Source: Arthonia radiata
Taxonomy: Eukaryota > Ascomycota > Arthoniomycetes > Arthoniales > Arthoniaceae
Length of the DNA: 64,000 nucleotides
Direction of reading: 5' to 3'
NCBI GenBank assembly: GCA_002989075.1
Contig: PSQN01000004.1
Location: forward strand, 372,001 to 436,000
Shown: positions 34,766 to 46,056 of the stretch, piece by piece
How the letters are laid out: every line of letters begins with the position of its first letter
Position numbering within the stretch: position 1 is the stretch's first letter
Position numbers and translations under genes: made by a program
The notes under the pieces: model-generated
What the model saw: only the letters and a program-made list of their open reading frames with translations
What the model was told of the DNA's origin: nothing
The model's database searches: none

Positions 34766-35437
34766 TTTGGCTCTTGCGTTACGGTGATGTTATACTGATG
34801 TAAGCTTCCAGAGTATATTTTCTGGCTGATGGTGACGTATGGGACACTTTACTATTGTATTCGATATCTGAATCCTCGTTTGGACATTCCAATGACAGCC
34901 AATGACTTATAGAGATTACGAGCAGCGGCGGAAGAGACGATTATACAAGACTATTAATAAGCAAACGGCAGGTCATGCACCCGGAAGCTCTGCAGCTTCG
35001 TCTGGTCTAACACGAGATGAGAGCTCCATCGGACGGATTAGGCAATGATCGACAAGCAAGTCTACCTTAGGTCCGGGTGGAGACTCACGTGACAGCAAAC
35101 GGTGGCGATCAGGTCGGAATTGCATTTTCGTGTCCGCAAAGCTGCTCATCAACTAAGTCGCCATTTGCCGATCGACCATGGCATGCAATTTCGACTGCAA
35201 TAATAGGCACGATCATGTATGTGAACGGAACATCGCACATGATGGTGAACTATTCGTTCTCGATATGTATGTAAAAAATGCTCTGTACATATCCACATGG
35301 CTCGTTAATCGTAAGACGTGACAATGCCTCGGTGTCAAAATTAACACTGCGCCATTTCGAACGCCTTCACAAGCGCCGTTCAACAACGGCGTCCAAACAC
35401 CTCGCCTCAACCACATCCTTCATCCGTCAAGTCCTCA
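34766..35437. other. Intergenic region, nothing seen
   Basis: 672 bp between the start of the F-box gene and the stop of the glycosidase gene, both minus strand. No open frame or repeat of note. Confidence 0.55.
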
Positions 35438-36614
35438 CTATGCCATGGAGACAACATTCCCATTGATATTGATCGTAGCCGTGTACAGCGGTCTCAGATC
35501 TGCCGCTCCAGCATGAAACACGATGTGGTGGCCATCGCCCCAGGAGTCCGCACCTCCCGGCGACTGCAGCCCATTATCCCCGTTGACAAGTAGTGGAGTC
35601 GAGGTCCTCGTGTACGGCCCGGTGATGCTGGAGGCAGTCGCGTAGTCGATCTTGTAGCGGTCTGTGTTGAAGCATCCAGTGCTGAAGAAGAGTGTGTAGG
35701 TGCCCTCTGGACCTGGCGAACGGACCAGACTCGGCGCCTCGGAGGTACCTTCGTCAGCCGCGCCGTTGTTGTTCATGATTTCTGTCGCCGCGCCCCGCAG
35801 CGTCACACCATCGCCTTCGACGGGCTGAAGCATGATGGGCGTAGGCTGGATCGGTTCGACCGAGTTGCCGCAGGGACCGCCGTTGCCAACAGAGCCACCG
35901 TCGACTTTGTAGAGGACGTAGCGGGAGCCGTCGACGTCGACGAATGCTGAGGCGTCTATCGCACCACCTTGCTCGAGCGGGCAGAAGAGTGGCTCTGCGG
36001 CTGGGTTGTATGGGCCCGTAATAGAGCCAGATGTCGCCACGCCCACGCAGTGCGGTCCGTTGCCCGACGCGGCGACTGCGCTGTAGTACATGACGAATGA
36101 GCCGTCGTCCACCTGCATAACATCTGGAGCCCACTTGAGCGCTACGTGTCAGCACAAAACATTCGGAAGACTAAAAGAGCACACAAGCAGTTGTGTTTTG
36201 CTTTCGGAACGAGCGCTTCGGACAGCGCCTCCATTTCAACGACTGAAAGGCCGCAAGAAAACGACAGAAGAAACAGTGTGGAAGCTGTAGACTTACCACA
36301 TTGTCGTCAGCGTCGGCATTGACCCAAGCCCCTAACGTCGGCATAGCGTCCTTGTCGATGTAGCTCCAGGCGCCAAAATCAGGGCTTGACGCCAATTGCA
36401 CATTGTAGCCTCTGTTGGGAGCATGCGTTCCGAAGGCATACCAGGTATTGTCGAGAAAATAGATCGCCGGGTCAGGGAAATGCCTGCCGTCCAACAGAGG
36501 TCCAGCTTCAGCTCGCCTGCTCAAGGGGCTGTTGCTGTCTCTTGTCACAGGGGCAGCTGCGACGAGTGATGAGACACCCAGAGCAAGCAGTGTTCGCGAA
36601 AGGAGAGAAGACAT
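35438..36614 (-). CDS. Secreted glycoside hydrolase family 43 (arabinanase/xylosidase type)
   Basis: GH43 enzymes are five-bladed beta-propellers that cut arabinan or xylan side chains. Exons 36614-36297 and 36133-35438 give 337 aa. The start is the second in-frame Met (36614), because it opens a clear signal peptide (MSSLLSRTLLALGVSSLVAA). The catalytic pattern is present: base Asp in HFPDPAIYF, the pKa-setting Asp in GAIDASAFVDVDG, and acid Glu in GTSEAPSLVR. The join NV-WAPDVM is the family's usual blade sequence. The intron between them is 163 bp, much longer than others here, and consists almost wholly of an introner-like element (separate entry). The exact substrate is not readable. Confidence 0.85.
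36142..36296 (-). mobile_element. Introner-like element filling the GH43 intron
   Basis: 155 bp, read on the minus strand. It begins GTAAGTCTACA (5' splice site) and ends with branch and acceptor TGCTGACACGTAG. Its body, including the blocks CACACTGTTTCTTCT, GGCGCTGTCC and GAAAGCAAAACACA, recurs at 45532-45691 and, in decayed form, at 43202-43349. Repeated introns with splice sites at their very ends are introner-like elements. In this gene the in-frame acceptor is not the element's own TAG but an AAG eight bases further on. Confidence 0.85.
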
Positions 36615-38364
36615 GACTTTGATATGAGCAAAACTGTAGGATGTTGAAATGTACGGTTGAAGTGGAAAAGGTGTGTGCTCATTCAATTGGTGAGGAGGTA
36701 TTCTTATGTACGTTCGAAACGATGCTTCAAACAGTTCACGGACGGATACGGCTTACTTATATGTTTGCGCAATGACGTACATCGTCGCCTACACCTTGCG
36801 CCTTTGTTTACCTCATCATCGGGTGCATTGCAACGTCGGGGTCTGAACAAGCAAAAAGTCTTGTGCATGGCCACTTGATCATCGCTACAAGCCGGTAGCG
36901 GGCTTGCAACCGAGCAGTCTTGCTAGTGCCAAGCTGGGCGTACTTGAAGAGTAACCGGCGGCTGACCAATGATGCCTTGTGCTATTGAAGCTCTACGAGA
37001 GGGCGGCCTATAGCCGTGCCCCCTCTTTCTGATGTCGACGGGCGCGAAGATCATCGTAGGCAGTGAAGCGTCTCCGGTAGAGCAAGGGTAGTCGCGGAGA
37101 GGTCGGTTGTGTGAAACAGCGAAGTGGTGCTAGAAGCGGTCAAGTCGCGCCAACACGACAAAGGCGGCATATAGTGGTGGAGGGGATCGGCACGTCTTCC
37201 GTGGTCGTCAGCTTTGGGCGACGATGAGGAGCGTTTGCAGTAAACGGTGCTGTCATATGTTCGCTTGCGATTGCGCATCTTACTGGATACGGGACGATGG
37301 GAAGTCGGCCCCCACCGGCTATGATTGGAACAGGCAGAGGCTTGGACGTGTGTCGGCTGTGACCTGTTGGACAGTAGCAAATCTTGGAAATATTTACCGC
37401 GCTCTCTTTGACATCATCATAGCGCATGCAGAGCCGTCATGTGGCTCTGGAGCGGTAGCAAGTAGAGTTGGGAGACTCAGCATCTTAGCTAAGCCGAAGT
37501 GCGTCCAAGGTGGCAGTCACGCGCGCACAAAGTGCGGTCAGAGGTCCAAACTCGACGGAAAGTGGGAAGAGGAAGACGATCTCCGAAGACGCTTGTAAAA
37601 AAGGGTTTAGTGGTGCTGTGCCCGTCGGCCTGCAGCTTGGGCAAGCCTTTCAGCGTATTTTGGTCGACGGAGGTCAACATCGAGCATCAACAAAGTCGAA
37701 TGGGTGATTCAAATGAGGCGTGTGGGCTGAAGAATATATACTGCTGCTGGCTGAAATTCTGTTGAGGCGCGACGCGTAAGCAGTCGTTGATCAGGCAGGC
37801 AGGGCCAGATAGCGATACGAGTACGACCGTGGTGGGACTGGGGAGTCCTTGACCCGGGGCGCTGAGGTCAATCTGCCGGCGCCGATGTGGTGGAAACAAC
37901 AACGATGCATGTCACTTTTCCCTGGGGAAGCTTCGTAGATCTTTGCTCCCTTGCTTCTATCACCGGTTGGCGCATGCTGTTGCGGGTGGCGCGCACAGAT
38001 TGTGGGGTAGCGCCGAGGAAGCAGGTACGCCAGTTGTATCCTCCACTCGCCAAATACTTCCCTCATCTTGTGGGAGGCACTCCTGTCCAATTGTTGCCCT
38101 TTCGCGCATGCCATGACGACCTCCCGTCACTCTCACCACCTACAATGACGTCCACACCCACGAGCTATGCACTATGTATCCACCATCGTGGTACGGGCAA
38201 GTCAGCAGCGACGAGCAGACCATGCAGATGTCTGTACCGGGTGCGCAGCTGTCAACGCCGGCGAAAGGTCCTTCGTTTGATGATGTGATCATGCTTTATC
38301 GTCGTCCTAACGAGCTCCGCCATGCGGCCATGTGCTGTAAGCTGTGGCAACATTCACCGCGCCC
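36615..38364. other. Gene-free stretch
   Basis: 1.75 kb from the GH43 start to the stop of SLX4. Several 60-130-codon open frames occur on both strands but none looks like a protein I know. The last 230 bases before SLX4's stop have an open plus frame (38174-38368) of moderately protein-like composition, without further support. Confidence 0.45.
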
Positions 38365-40656
38365 CTAGTACTTCAATTTCACCCCGCCTCTCAGACCCTC
38401 CCTCCAGAGGCAGCAGACACTGTGCTCTTCGCACCATAGCTGCACCATCCAAGGTTTGAGCTCTTCCATGGGCATGAGCTTCTCTTCTTGCTCCTTCAGC
38501 GCGCTAAGTTTGAGCCATGCCGTCAGATCCTCAAGCACGATGGGGTCATACAGCAGCATCTTCTCATACCACGTGAGACTCTTCGGGTTCGCTCGGTCTT
38601 GCTCTTGGCTCTTCACGACGCTCGTGATGGCTGGAAATAGTGCGGGTGCTGTGTTTGCGACAAAGTCGTCGCGGAGTTGCTTCTGACTGAGTTTGGGCTT
38701 GCGACCCTTGGTAGATGTTGCTGTGATGTGTTTGCCATCTTCTTCGATGTCATCGATGCTCGCGATACCGTGAGCTTGATGGTCCTCAGCTTGCTCTTCG
38801 GTCTGCTCTTCCTTGGCTTTTCGTTTCCTAGGCCTCTTTGCTGTATCACCATCAGCAGGTGTGTCAATCTTCTTGGCTCTTGACACCTTCTTGGGAGATG
38901 AAAAAAGCGCCGAGGCATCCTTGCGAGGTCGACCTCGGGGCTTCTTTTGAGGCTCAATTTCAGGGTCTACAGTTTCTCCAGCCTTTGTAGCAAAGCTACG
39001 ATTGCTGGCCTTTGATGGTGATGTTTTGCTCGGAGAAGTCTTCACTGGTGACAGAATGTTCAGCGAGATGGAATGCAGGATGCCTTTACTCGACGAAGGC
39101 ATCGGCTTCAACTTCGGTTTGCAGGCACTCGCATCGATGCTATCGATGTCGACGAATGCATTTCTCTTGGGTGAATATGTCTTGAGCCTTCTCGCAGTAG
39201 CCTCCGCTTCGAGTAAAGAAGACTCATCACCACGTGCACCCACACCCCACAGACCGGTGTCGCCATCGAGATGGCCCTCAAGAACTGGGACATCCTCGTT
39301 ATCTTCGGAAGCCTTGATCGCTTTTTGCAGGTCTCGTACATGCTCTGCAGGCTCATCGCGCGTGAGCTGGCTTGACGTGCCAAAGAAGAATTCTTGTCTC
39401 TCAACCTTCGCTTGCGCCGCTTCAGGACCAGGGAGCTTCTTTGGAGGCGGCTTGGTCTTCGCTTTGCTTTTGGCCTTTGAGGCTGCTCCAGGCTCCAGAA
39501 GCTTCATAGCGCGTGCAGTTTCGGATTGATCCCAGAATGAGTTTGTATCTGAGTGCGTGTCGTCGTTGGCCACATCTCGATATCGAGCAATAGCAACGCT
39601 TGTCACCGTTCTTGAGCTCTTCGAAGGCGCTTTCGCTTTCTTCTCCGGTGATGGCTTCGCTGGTCTGGCAAAATCCTTCGGCTTCAAGTGCGTCGCCGGT
39701 GCAGCATCTGCTTTAGATTTGATATCCTCCAATGTCGACCCTGGGCCTGTAAATGACCATGCTGCATGGAAGTCCAGGCTGAGTAGCGCTGCAGGTGCAC
39801 CCTCTTCGTGTGTTTTGTGCTCCTCAGCTGGCTCGTCTTGGATGGCATTCGGCGGCCTTGTCCATGCACGTGGCTCGGCGGAACCATCTCTTGTCAAGCC
39901 TTGGGTTTGGCGGTATCCCAGTCGATCTTGGCACGACGCCGATGTCTGAGCTTCTCCGGTGATTGTTTGATACGGCCCAGGCACCGGAGTCTCGGTCGCC
40001 GCCGTAATCTTTTCGTATTTAGACTCTGCCTTTGGCTTCGCGACTGGCTTCTTCCGCTTTGCAGTGCTTTCAAGTGGCTTTATGTTCATGTCAATGCTCC
40101 TGTGCAGTCCAGTTTCGAGAGCCCTTTGGTTCTCATCCACTTTCTTGAGATGCTTTTCTACACGTCTGCTCGGTGAAACGGCATGGATCTCTTCAATGGC
40201 TTCTGTTGCTTCCAGCAAGTAGCGCCCAAGCTTCGGACTGCGCCGTGTCTGACCTGGATCGTGCGGCAAAGGTGCCTTTTCTTGGTCGACCACAGTCTTC
40301 GTTCCAATACCGTCGTCCGACTTCTTCCGCCGCTTTCTCGGCTTCTCGACATTTTTGGAAGTGTCTTCAAGCACATCATCCTCCGCTATGCTTCGTTGCA
40401 GCAGCCGAGCGGACTGAAAGCCCGAGGCGGCGCCGGTCGGTATTGGTGCCGCTCTTGAGCCTGCTTTGAGGACGGTAGAAGGCTTCTTCTTCAACAGAGA
40501 TTCCAGCGATGGTAGACTATTCGGCGATGAGGAACATAGGAAGATCTCCTGTCGAGGTGGAGACGAGACGATGACCGGGGAGTGGAGCGCCATGCTGCGT
40601 TGTTGGATCTGGCTACATGCTTTGATGCCTCTCTCGAACACTGGAAAGTATTGCAA
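38365..40656 (-). CDS. SLX4: Structure-specific endonuclease subunit SLX4
   Basis: SLX4 is the non-catalytic partner of the GIY-YIG nuclease SLX1 and a scaffold for resolving branched DNA during replication and repair in the nucleus. The protein is 763 aa in one exon. Most of it is disordered and Lys/Ser/Pro-rich, with an AT-hook-like RGRPRK near residue 585. The C-terminal helix block is diagnostic: LTWYEKMLLYDPIVLEDLTA and, at the very end, WCEEHSVCCLWREGLRGG, the region that binds SLX1. The second Met (40593, MALHSPVIVSSPPR) is a likelier start than 40656, as fungal SLX4 proteins tend to begin close to an S-S-P-P-type motif; this is a preference, not proof. Confidence 0.9.
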   Translation of the reverse strand: MQYFPVFERGIKACSQIQQRSMALHSPVIVSSPPRQEIFLCSSSPNSLPSLESLLKKKPSTVLKAGSRAAPIPTGAASGFQSARLLQRSIAEDDVLEDTSKNVEKPRKRRKKSDDGIGTKTVVDQEKAPLPHDPGQTRRSPKLGRYLLEATEAIEEIHAVSPSRRVEKHLKKVDENQRALETGLHRSIDMNIKPLESTAKRKKPVAKPKAESKYEKITAATETPVPGPYQTITGEAQTSASCQDRLGYRQTQGLTRDGSAEPRAWTRPPNAIQDEPAEEHKTHEEGAPAALLSLDFHAAWSFTGPGSTLEDIKSKADAAPATHLKPKDFARPAKPSPEKKAKAPSKSSRTVTSVAIARYRDVANDDTHSDTNSFWDQSETARAMKLLEPGAASKAKSKAKTKPPPKKLPGPEAAQAKVERQEFFFGTSSQLTRDEPAEHVRDLQKAIKASEDNEDVPVLEGHLDGDTGLWGVGARGDESSLLEAEATARRLKTYSPKRNAFVDIDSIDASACKPKLKPMPSSSKGILHSISLNILSPVKTSPSKTSPSKASNRSFATKAGETVDPEIEPQKKPRGRPRKDASALFSSPKKVSRAKKIDTPADGDTAKRPRKRKAKEEQTEEQAEDHQAHGIASIDDIEEDGKHITATSTKGRKPKLSQKQLRDDFVANTAPALFPAITSVVKSQEQDRANPKSLTWYEKMLLYDPIVLEDLTAWLKLSALKEQEEKLMPMEELKPWMVQLWCEEHSVCCLWREGLRGGVKLKY

Positions 40657-40950
40657 AAGCGTTCTCTTGTATTCGCAAAGGATAGCCAGCGGTAGTCGTC
40701 ACTCAAGTAGAGCGTGAAGTGTTCGAAATTGAGATAATGTCCGTTGATCGGACGTAAACATTGACTACCCTGATCGCGAGCACATCGTGCACGTGCCGTT
40801 GAATGGTCTTTGCACTAGTATGTACCTGGTCGAATATAAGACTGGCTGGGCAGGATTTGATGATTTAGAGAAGGACATGTTCAGGTATTGTTTATCAAAT
40901 GCGATAGACCTTTTACGGACCACTTTGATCTCTACAGATTCCCAGATTTC

Positions 40951-42933
40951 TCAGCCCCCTTGTTTACCATCTACACCAGCACCAAAGCCTCCTTGACCAC
41001 CCTCAAGTTGCGCATCTACCACAGCTCCATTCCCTGTCTGCACCTGCTCGACCGCCGTCTTCAGAACCTGCTCAAGACCTTGCGCTTCTCTTGCTCTCCC
41101 AGCCCACACTTTCCCACCACTCGCAGCATGCGCTATACCCGCGTAATCTGGACTGGGCGCAAAGCTAATGTTTAGATCCTCATTTGTGCCTCGGCTTGCG
41201 TGACCTTCTGGATGGACGAGCAGCGCGCTCTTCCTTGGCGCATTCCAACCCTTGTTATTCAGGATAATTGTGAGGACGGGAAGGTCGTAGCGTTGACTGA
41301 TCCAGTATACCGTGCTAGGCACAGAGAACAGATACGTTCCGTCTCCAACAATCTGCGCAACGAATGGCTTCTTGCCGTCGCTCTTAGTCTTTGCAATATC
41401 GTCCGCAGCGAGCTTGATGCCGAGTGCTGCACCGCCTGACCAGCCAAGCCCGCCACCACCGCAGTTGATATAGGAGCCAGGAAGTGTGGCTTGTATTTGA
41501 TCGGCGACTAGCCCCGTGTTGGTGACTGCCTCCACGCACCAAATCGTATCGAGCGGACAGAGCGCCCGTACGCGGCTCATTAGGTAGCTAGGACCGAATG
41601 TGTCGTCAGCCGCCGGCTTAGCTTGCTCGTGAATAGCCTGAAGACGAGCGTTGTGCGACTCCTCCAATGCATTCCACCTTGCGGTAGGGTTTTCGCTGGC
41701 CATGGCCGCTTTCAGCTCCTGGCTCGATGCCAAGCTCTCGTTCAGTTGTTGGATTGATGTCGCTGCGTCAGCACGATACCGTGCGACGGCATCAATGTAA
41801 AACACTGGCATGAGCTGTTTGAGCGGATCAGTGTCGACATGAAAGATCTTAGCATCTGGCCTCGGCCTGCACATAGTCGGGATGTACGGAACGTCCACTT
41901 CGAGCGCCAAGATCACATCCGCGTTTTCGATACTGTCGTCGACGCCGTAGCGAGTACCTAGCCAAGCACGGTGGTCGGCTGGAAAGCTCATGTCCGAGCC
42001 AGCCGTGTCAAGCACGCGCATGCCTTTGACAGTATTGGCTAGCTTTACAAGCTCTCCTACTGCCGCATGGTTGCGCCCTGCAGCCCCAACGATGCAAAGA
42101 GGCTCTTTTGCGGAGGCAAGCGCTGAAACAATCCGTTGTACCGCCGACGGTGGCAGCGCAGCTGGTTCGATAGGTGTCCAGTGAGCTTGATTGAGGCTGT
42201 ATGGTTCAATGTCTTCTTCCATTACTTCACGAGGACCAATCAGGTGGACAGGGCCTTTTGGGTCCGACTTCGCAAAGGATAAGGCTCGGTTGACCATCTG
42301 TTTGATGTTACGGCCTGACTTCAGCTCAGCGCTGTATCGACAGTATTGCGAGATAATCTGGCCCTGGTTCGGAACATCTTGCAGCCAATGGATCTATCAA
42401 TTTTGCCTCAGTAATCATAGCGCAGCAACGTATCACAGTTGGATCGACCCACGTATTCAGTCCTGGAGCCTCTCACTTCACCCTCGATTGTATATGGTGA
42501 TAGCCCGGCAAATATCAAGACCGGCACCCGCCCAACTGATGCGTCGTGCACAGCAGCACCAAGATTCTGCGTGCCTACGTCGACGTGAACCAGCACACAT
42601 TGCGGCTTTCCTGTTAAGCGGGCATAGCCATCAGCCATGGCCAAGGCAACCATCTGAACATGTTCAGCAAGCCGCGTTGCTCGTGCTGTGCTACAAGCAT
42701 ACTTCGTGAGGACATGTAATGATCTCGGGTTGCTTAAGGCCCTCATTCTTGCCCTTGACGAACGCTTCAACAATGGCTGGATGGTCTGATCCTAAGTTGA
42801 CGAAGCAGTACTGGATACCGGCCTGAATTACGCGTTAAACCTTCCCCCGAAAAAGAGTGCTATCAATGCCGACCTCATACAAACCCTCGAAGAAAGCTGT
42901 TGACGCGGTATATGTTCCCTTGACTGGACCCAT
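40951..42933 (-). CDS. Thiamine-diphosphate enzyme, acetolactate synthase-like
   Basis: Four exons, 42933-42874, 42822-42703, 42653-42453 and 42393-40951, give 607 aa; the introns are 51, 49 and 59 bp and every join restores family sequence (EGLYE-AGIQYCFVNLGSDH; CPHE-MVALAMADGYARL; EY-IHWLQDVPNQGQ). The N-terminal PYR domain has the catalytic Glu in CPHE. A middle domain follows. The C-terminal PP domain has the GDG...NN thiamine-diphosphate and metal motif (VGDGTYLF, then ILNNKGWN). It resembles the fungal IlvB-like thiamine-diphosphate enzymes that are not the mitochondrial biosynthetic acetolactate synthase: no mitochondrial leader, no FAD-domain hallmarks that I can see. Reaction unknown; a 2-keto acid decarboxylase or carboligase is likely. 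Confidence 0.85.
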
Positions 42934-43909
42934 GTCGATCGAGAGGCACTTAGTGGAGAGGTCAAGAAAGAGAGGAGTTCGAGCTAGAAACCACTCTTGG
43001 CGCGATGTGTCTTACGCCCTTACGTGAAGCTTTGTGTCGAACGGTATGACCTCGATGACTTCGAAGAGTGAAATGGTACATTCAAGCCGTCACTGTTGAA
43101 TCGTGAAGCTCGGTATGTGCATTCGGGGGAGGATATAGCGAAGCTGCAAACTCGATTGAACATCCACGACACTGTATCTCACCAATGTTCTTCTTGGTGT
43201 CGTCAAGTTTACAGAGTCCACAATGTTTCTTCCGTTGTTCCTTGGAGAGCTTTCAGTGAGTGAAATGGGACTGCTGTCTGAATACGGCCCTTCTGAAAGC
43301 AAAACACACTCGCGTGTGTGCTCTCAGAATGCCTTTTGCTAACACGCAACGCTCTACGTATGAGCAAGATGCTTGCGAGCTGTTGTATGAGACGCTCTAG
43401 TAGTCAGGGTGTGCAGCGGCGGTCATAAGCGTGCTTCCTGAGGTGCTGGAGACCGTATGCGCTACTTGCAAGAGTGGCTGACGAGAGACCATGACATGTA
43501 AGAAGGATAAAAGCTCGGGAGAGTATATTGTATGAATACCTCGCAACTACCCGATCATCAGCGGCGCGATCGCGTTATCGCAACTGAACCACTCACCGCG
43601 CCGGCTGATCACTTTCCACCTGTACGAACTTCCTCGCTGCACTAGAACCAAACGACACATTTACAGCCTCCATCGGTCTTATGATATGCCTCTTTGCGAC
43701 CGCATTATCAGCGGGTATGCCGGTGTTGCGGCGAAGAAGGCGCTTCGAACCCTGAGAGCTGCGATTGAAACGCTGCACTGGAGATACTGTGCTGGCATTT
43801 AAATGGCTGTTATCTCTCCTCGCAACGCTCGGCTTCATGCTGCGAATTTGGAATTCGCATACCAAAGTGTCAAATGTAGCGAGCTGGCAAACCCGCCCGG
43901 ATAAAGGGA
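42934..43909. other. Intergenic region with a decayed introner copy
   Basis: 976 bp upstream of the thiamine-diphosphate enzyme and downstream of the BuGZ-like gene. Apart from the decayed introner-like element at 43202-43349 I see no feature. Confidence 0.5.
43202..43349 (+). mobile_element. Decayed introner-like element outside a gene
   Basis: 148 bp in plus orientation, colinear with the copies at 36 and 45 kb: TCCACAATGTTTCTTCC, then GAAATGGGACTGCTGTC and GAAAGCAAAACACACTCG, ending GCTAACACGCAA. The 5' splice site reads GTCAAG instead of GTAAGT and the 3' end AA instead of AG, so it cannot splice in the standard way. No coding sequence flanks it. Confidence 0.75.
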
Positions 43910-44909
43910 CTATCTCGCTGCAGCTTGGAACACGTACTTGCTCATTTGCGCCATCTTTTCTTCTTGACTGATCTCGTTGTCCACGTATATCATTTTGATG
44001 CCCTTCTCCTTTTTGACCCTCCTGCCTGTGTCTTCGCCAGCACCTTGCGGAGCATCAGGCATTGCATGATCAGGCTGTGGTTGCGCGATTTGAGACGCTA
44101 GACCTGGCGCATACCCAGGAGCAGCCGACGCGGCCTGTGACCTTGATGCCTGTCTGACGCCAGGAGGCTGGGCCACGCCCGCGCCCTGGGGTGTGGAGGG
44201 ATTCTCGGAGGAGTGGCCGTACGGTGCTTGACCTGGAGGCGCTTGCTGGAAAGTGTTGGCACCATTGGCATACGGTTGTTGGAAGCCATTTGGCATGCTG
44301 ACGTCCTGCATTGGATAATCAGCAGACACGGCCGAGGTCTTCACTTCGAGATGCTTCTGAAGACGCCCTTTGAGGTCGCCTTCTTCGAGCAGCTTAGGTC
44401 GTTTTGGGGCTGGTTTGTCGTTCGAGCCGGGCTGGATGTTGCCCGTGAGCGCTTGACGATCGGCCGCATCCTGATAGAATTGCTCCGTGACCCGTATCCT
44501 GTGGTCAATTTGCGCTTGGTCTGGTATGCCTTCCGTGCCGAAGATCTCAATATTCGGATCTTTGCGGGATTCCAGGGCATTGTCGACTTTTTCGAGAGGC
44601 TCTTTGTGGACTTGATTCATGTGGACTGCGTTGGTCTCATTAGCTTCAAGCGAATCAATCATGCCGTGTCGCGTTGTGCGCACCTGAGAGACCGCCCGCT
44701 GTGTTGAGTCTGCGATTGCATTTGTCACACCTGAAATGCTTTGCTTTTTGATGCGAGAGCAGAATCATCATATCATCGAAGTCGCGTTCGCCTGTAGCTT
44801 CGTTAGCCAGCGCAACAATCTAGGGGGAAGCTGAGTACGTACAATAGTAACACCATGGCCGCTCAACCTTCTCCTCAAGGGTCGGACCTCTTCTTTTTTT
44901 TCTCGTCAT
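43910..44909 (-). CDS. C2H2 zinc-finger protein, BuGZ/ZNF207-like
   Basis: Three exons, 44909-44843, 44791-44684 and 44625-43910, give 296 aa; the introns are 51 and 58 bp. The N-terminus MTRKKRRG..ERPWCYYCERDF opens two C2H2 fingers (C-x2-C-x12-H-x4-H): CYYC..HQKAKH and CDKC..HMNQVH. Then comes KVDNALESRKDPNIEIFGTE plus GIP, which matches the conserved stretch after the fingers in animal BuGZ/ZNF207. BuGZ is a spindle and splicing-linked protein that binds Bub3. The rest is a Gln/Pro/Ala-rich low-complexity tail ending in the conserved IKMIYVDNEISQEEKMAQM. I see no clear Bub3-binding GLEBS motif, so the mitotic role is not implied. Confidence 0.85.
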
Positions 44910-45186
44910 TTTGTACGATTACTTGTCGGAAGAGCGTGATCTTAATTGCGCGCCGGAGTCTCGAAGCATAGAATCCGTGAAGAACGCGGCTGCAGGAGTA
45001 ATCCAAGAGTGCATAACCCTAACCCTCTGTTTCTATCCGTCTCCTGCCACACGCCCGGCGTCTCCCTCTTCGTATTCACTCTGACTGCTTACTTATAATT
45101 CCCTCGAACCCCCCTTTTTATTCCCCTACCTCGACACACCACCATCCTAGCTGACATCAACACAACAAGCCGGCGCAGCAACCCCC

Positions 45187-45188
<2 letters not shown>

Positions 45189-45217
<29 letters not shown>
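45189..45217 (+). repeat. C29 homopolymer
   Basis: Twenty-nine consecutive C, preceded by ACCCCCAA. Very unusual for a fungal intergenic region. The true length is likely uncertain because sequencing handles such runs badly. Confidence 0.9.
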
Positions 45218-45531
45218 TTATCATCAGAGGAAAGACTGGTGCCTTCTTCAGGGTAAAAGCTACTGTCAAGAATCTGATCATCTCTCATGGAGTACCAATT
45301 CGGCGGCAATGCCCTTCCAAACCGACGCGCAGACACATTGACGCTGTGGTATACACGTATCTTATAGGATTTCCACGCGGTCAAGTATGCATTAGGTATT
45401 CTGCTGATGTGCAATAAAAAGCACGATATTGATTACGGTCGTAATACCTTCAGAACGCTTGTAGTACGACGACGAACGTGGAACGACCTGCTCATCATGA
45501 TGTGCATTATACAACTTTGCTGCCCAGAGGG

Positions 45532-45691
45532 CTACGTGTCAGCACAATGCGTTCTGAGAGAGAGAGAGAGAGCGCACACGCGAATGTGTTCAGTTTCTAG
45601 AATCGGCGTATTTGGACAGCGCCTCTATTCAAATGACTAAAAGCCCCTAAAAAGAACAAGAGAAGAAACAGTGTGGAGGTTGTAGACTTAC
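45532..45691 (-). mobile_element. Introner-like element, intact splice ends
   Basis: 160 bp, minus strand, with GTAAGTCTACA at the start and TGCTGACACGTAG at the end. The first 20 and last 13 bases are almost identical to the GH43 copy. The middle differs by a (GA)n expansion. The flanks (…GTCTCA-AG before, CCCTCTGG after) do not form a recognisable gene, though a short or decayed minus-strand gene cannot be excluded. Confidence 0.8.
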
Positions 45692-46056
45692 CTTGAGACA
45701 ATTCTCCTGCCTCCAAAGGCATTCAACACGTGAACAGATTTAAATTCAGCACACCGAACATGGAATATGACACCCAATGTGCCAGGCCAGACAAGCCAGA
45801 GCACTTGATTGACCACCTCAGATTGCTCAGGTACAAATCTGGACAAGAGCCGAGCAAAGATGTACCGAGAAGAGCAAAACACGTGTCATGTCTGTCACCA
45901 GTCACGCAGAGTCCACTCTCGCGCTTACAAACGCGCCAATCTAAAACTTACAATTTTGTTCTACTCCAGTAGTTCCTCATGCTCTCTCATTGCTTCTGTG
46001 CGCGTCTGCGTTCATCTTGTCGCATTTGCGGGTCAGTTTGTACTGCGTAATCGAGG

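Larger units (their letters stand above)
44910..46056. other. Intergenic region with simple repeats and an introner copy
   Basis: 1.15 kb. It contains a C29 homopolymer (45189-45217), a GA run near 45,556-45,572, and an introner-like element (45532-45691). Open frames on the minus strand around the element (45688-45905) do not join into a convincing protein. Confidence 0.5.

Noticed and set aside
43090-43302. Minus frame overlapping the decayed introner copy
   Set aside because: Most of it lies inside the element itself, so the frame is incidental.
45014-45026. Telomere-like TAACCCTAACCCT
   Set aside because: Only two units; chance or a minor interstitial trace, with conserved genes on both sides.
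45688-45905. Minus frames before the 45.5-kb introner copy as exon of a host gene
   Set aside because: Splicing out the element leads to a stop within about nine codons and neither side resembles a known protein.
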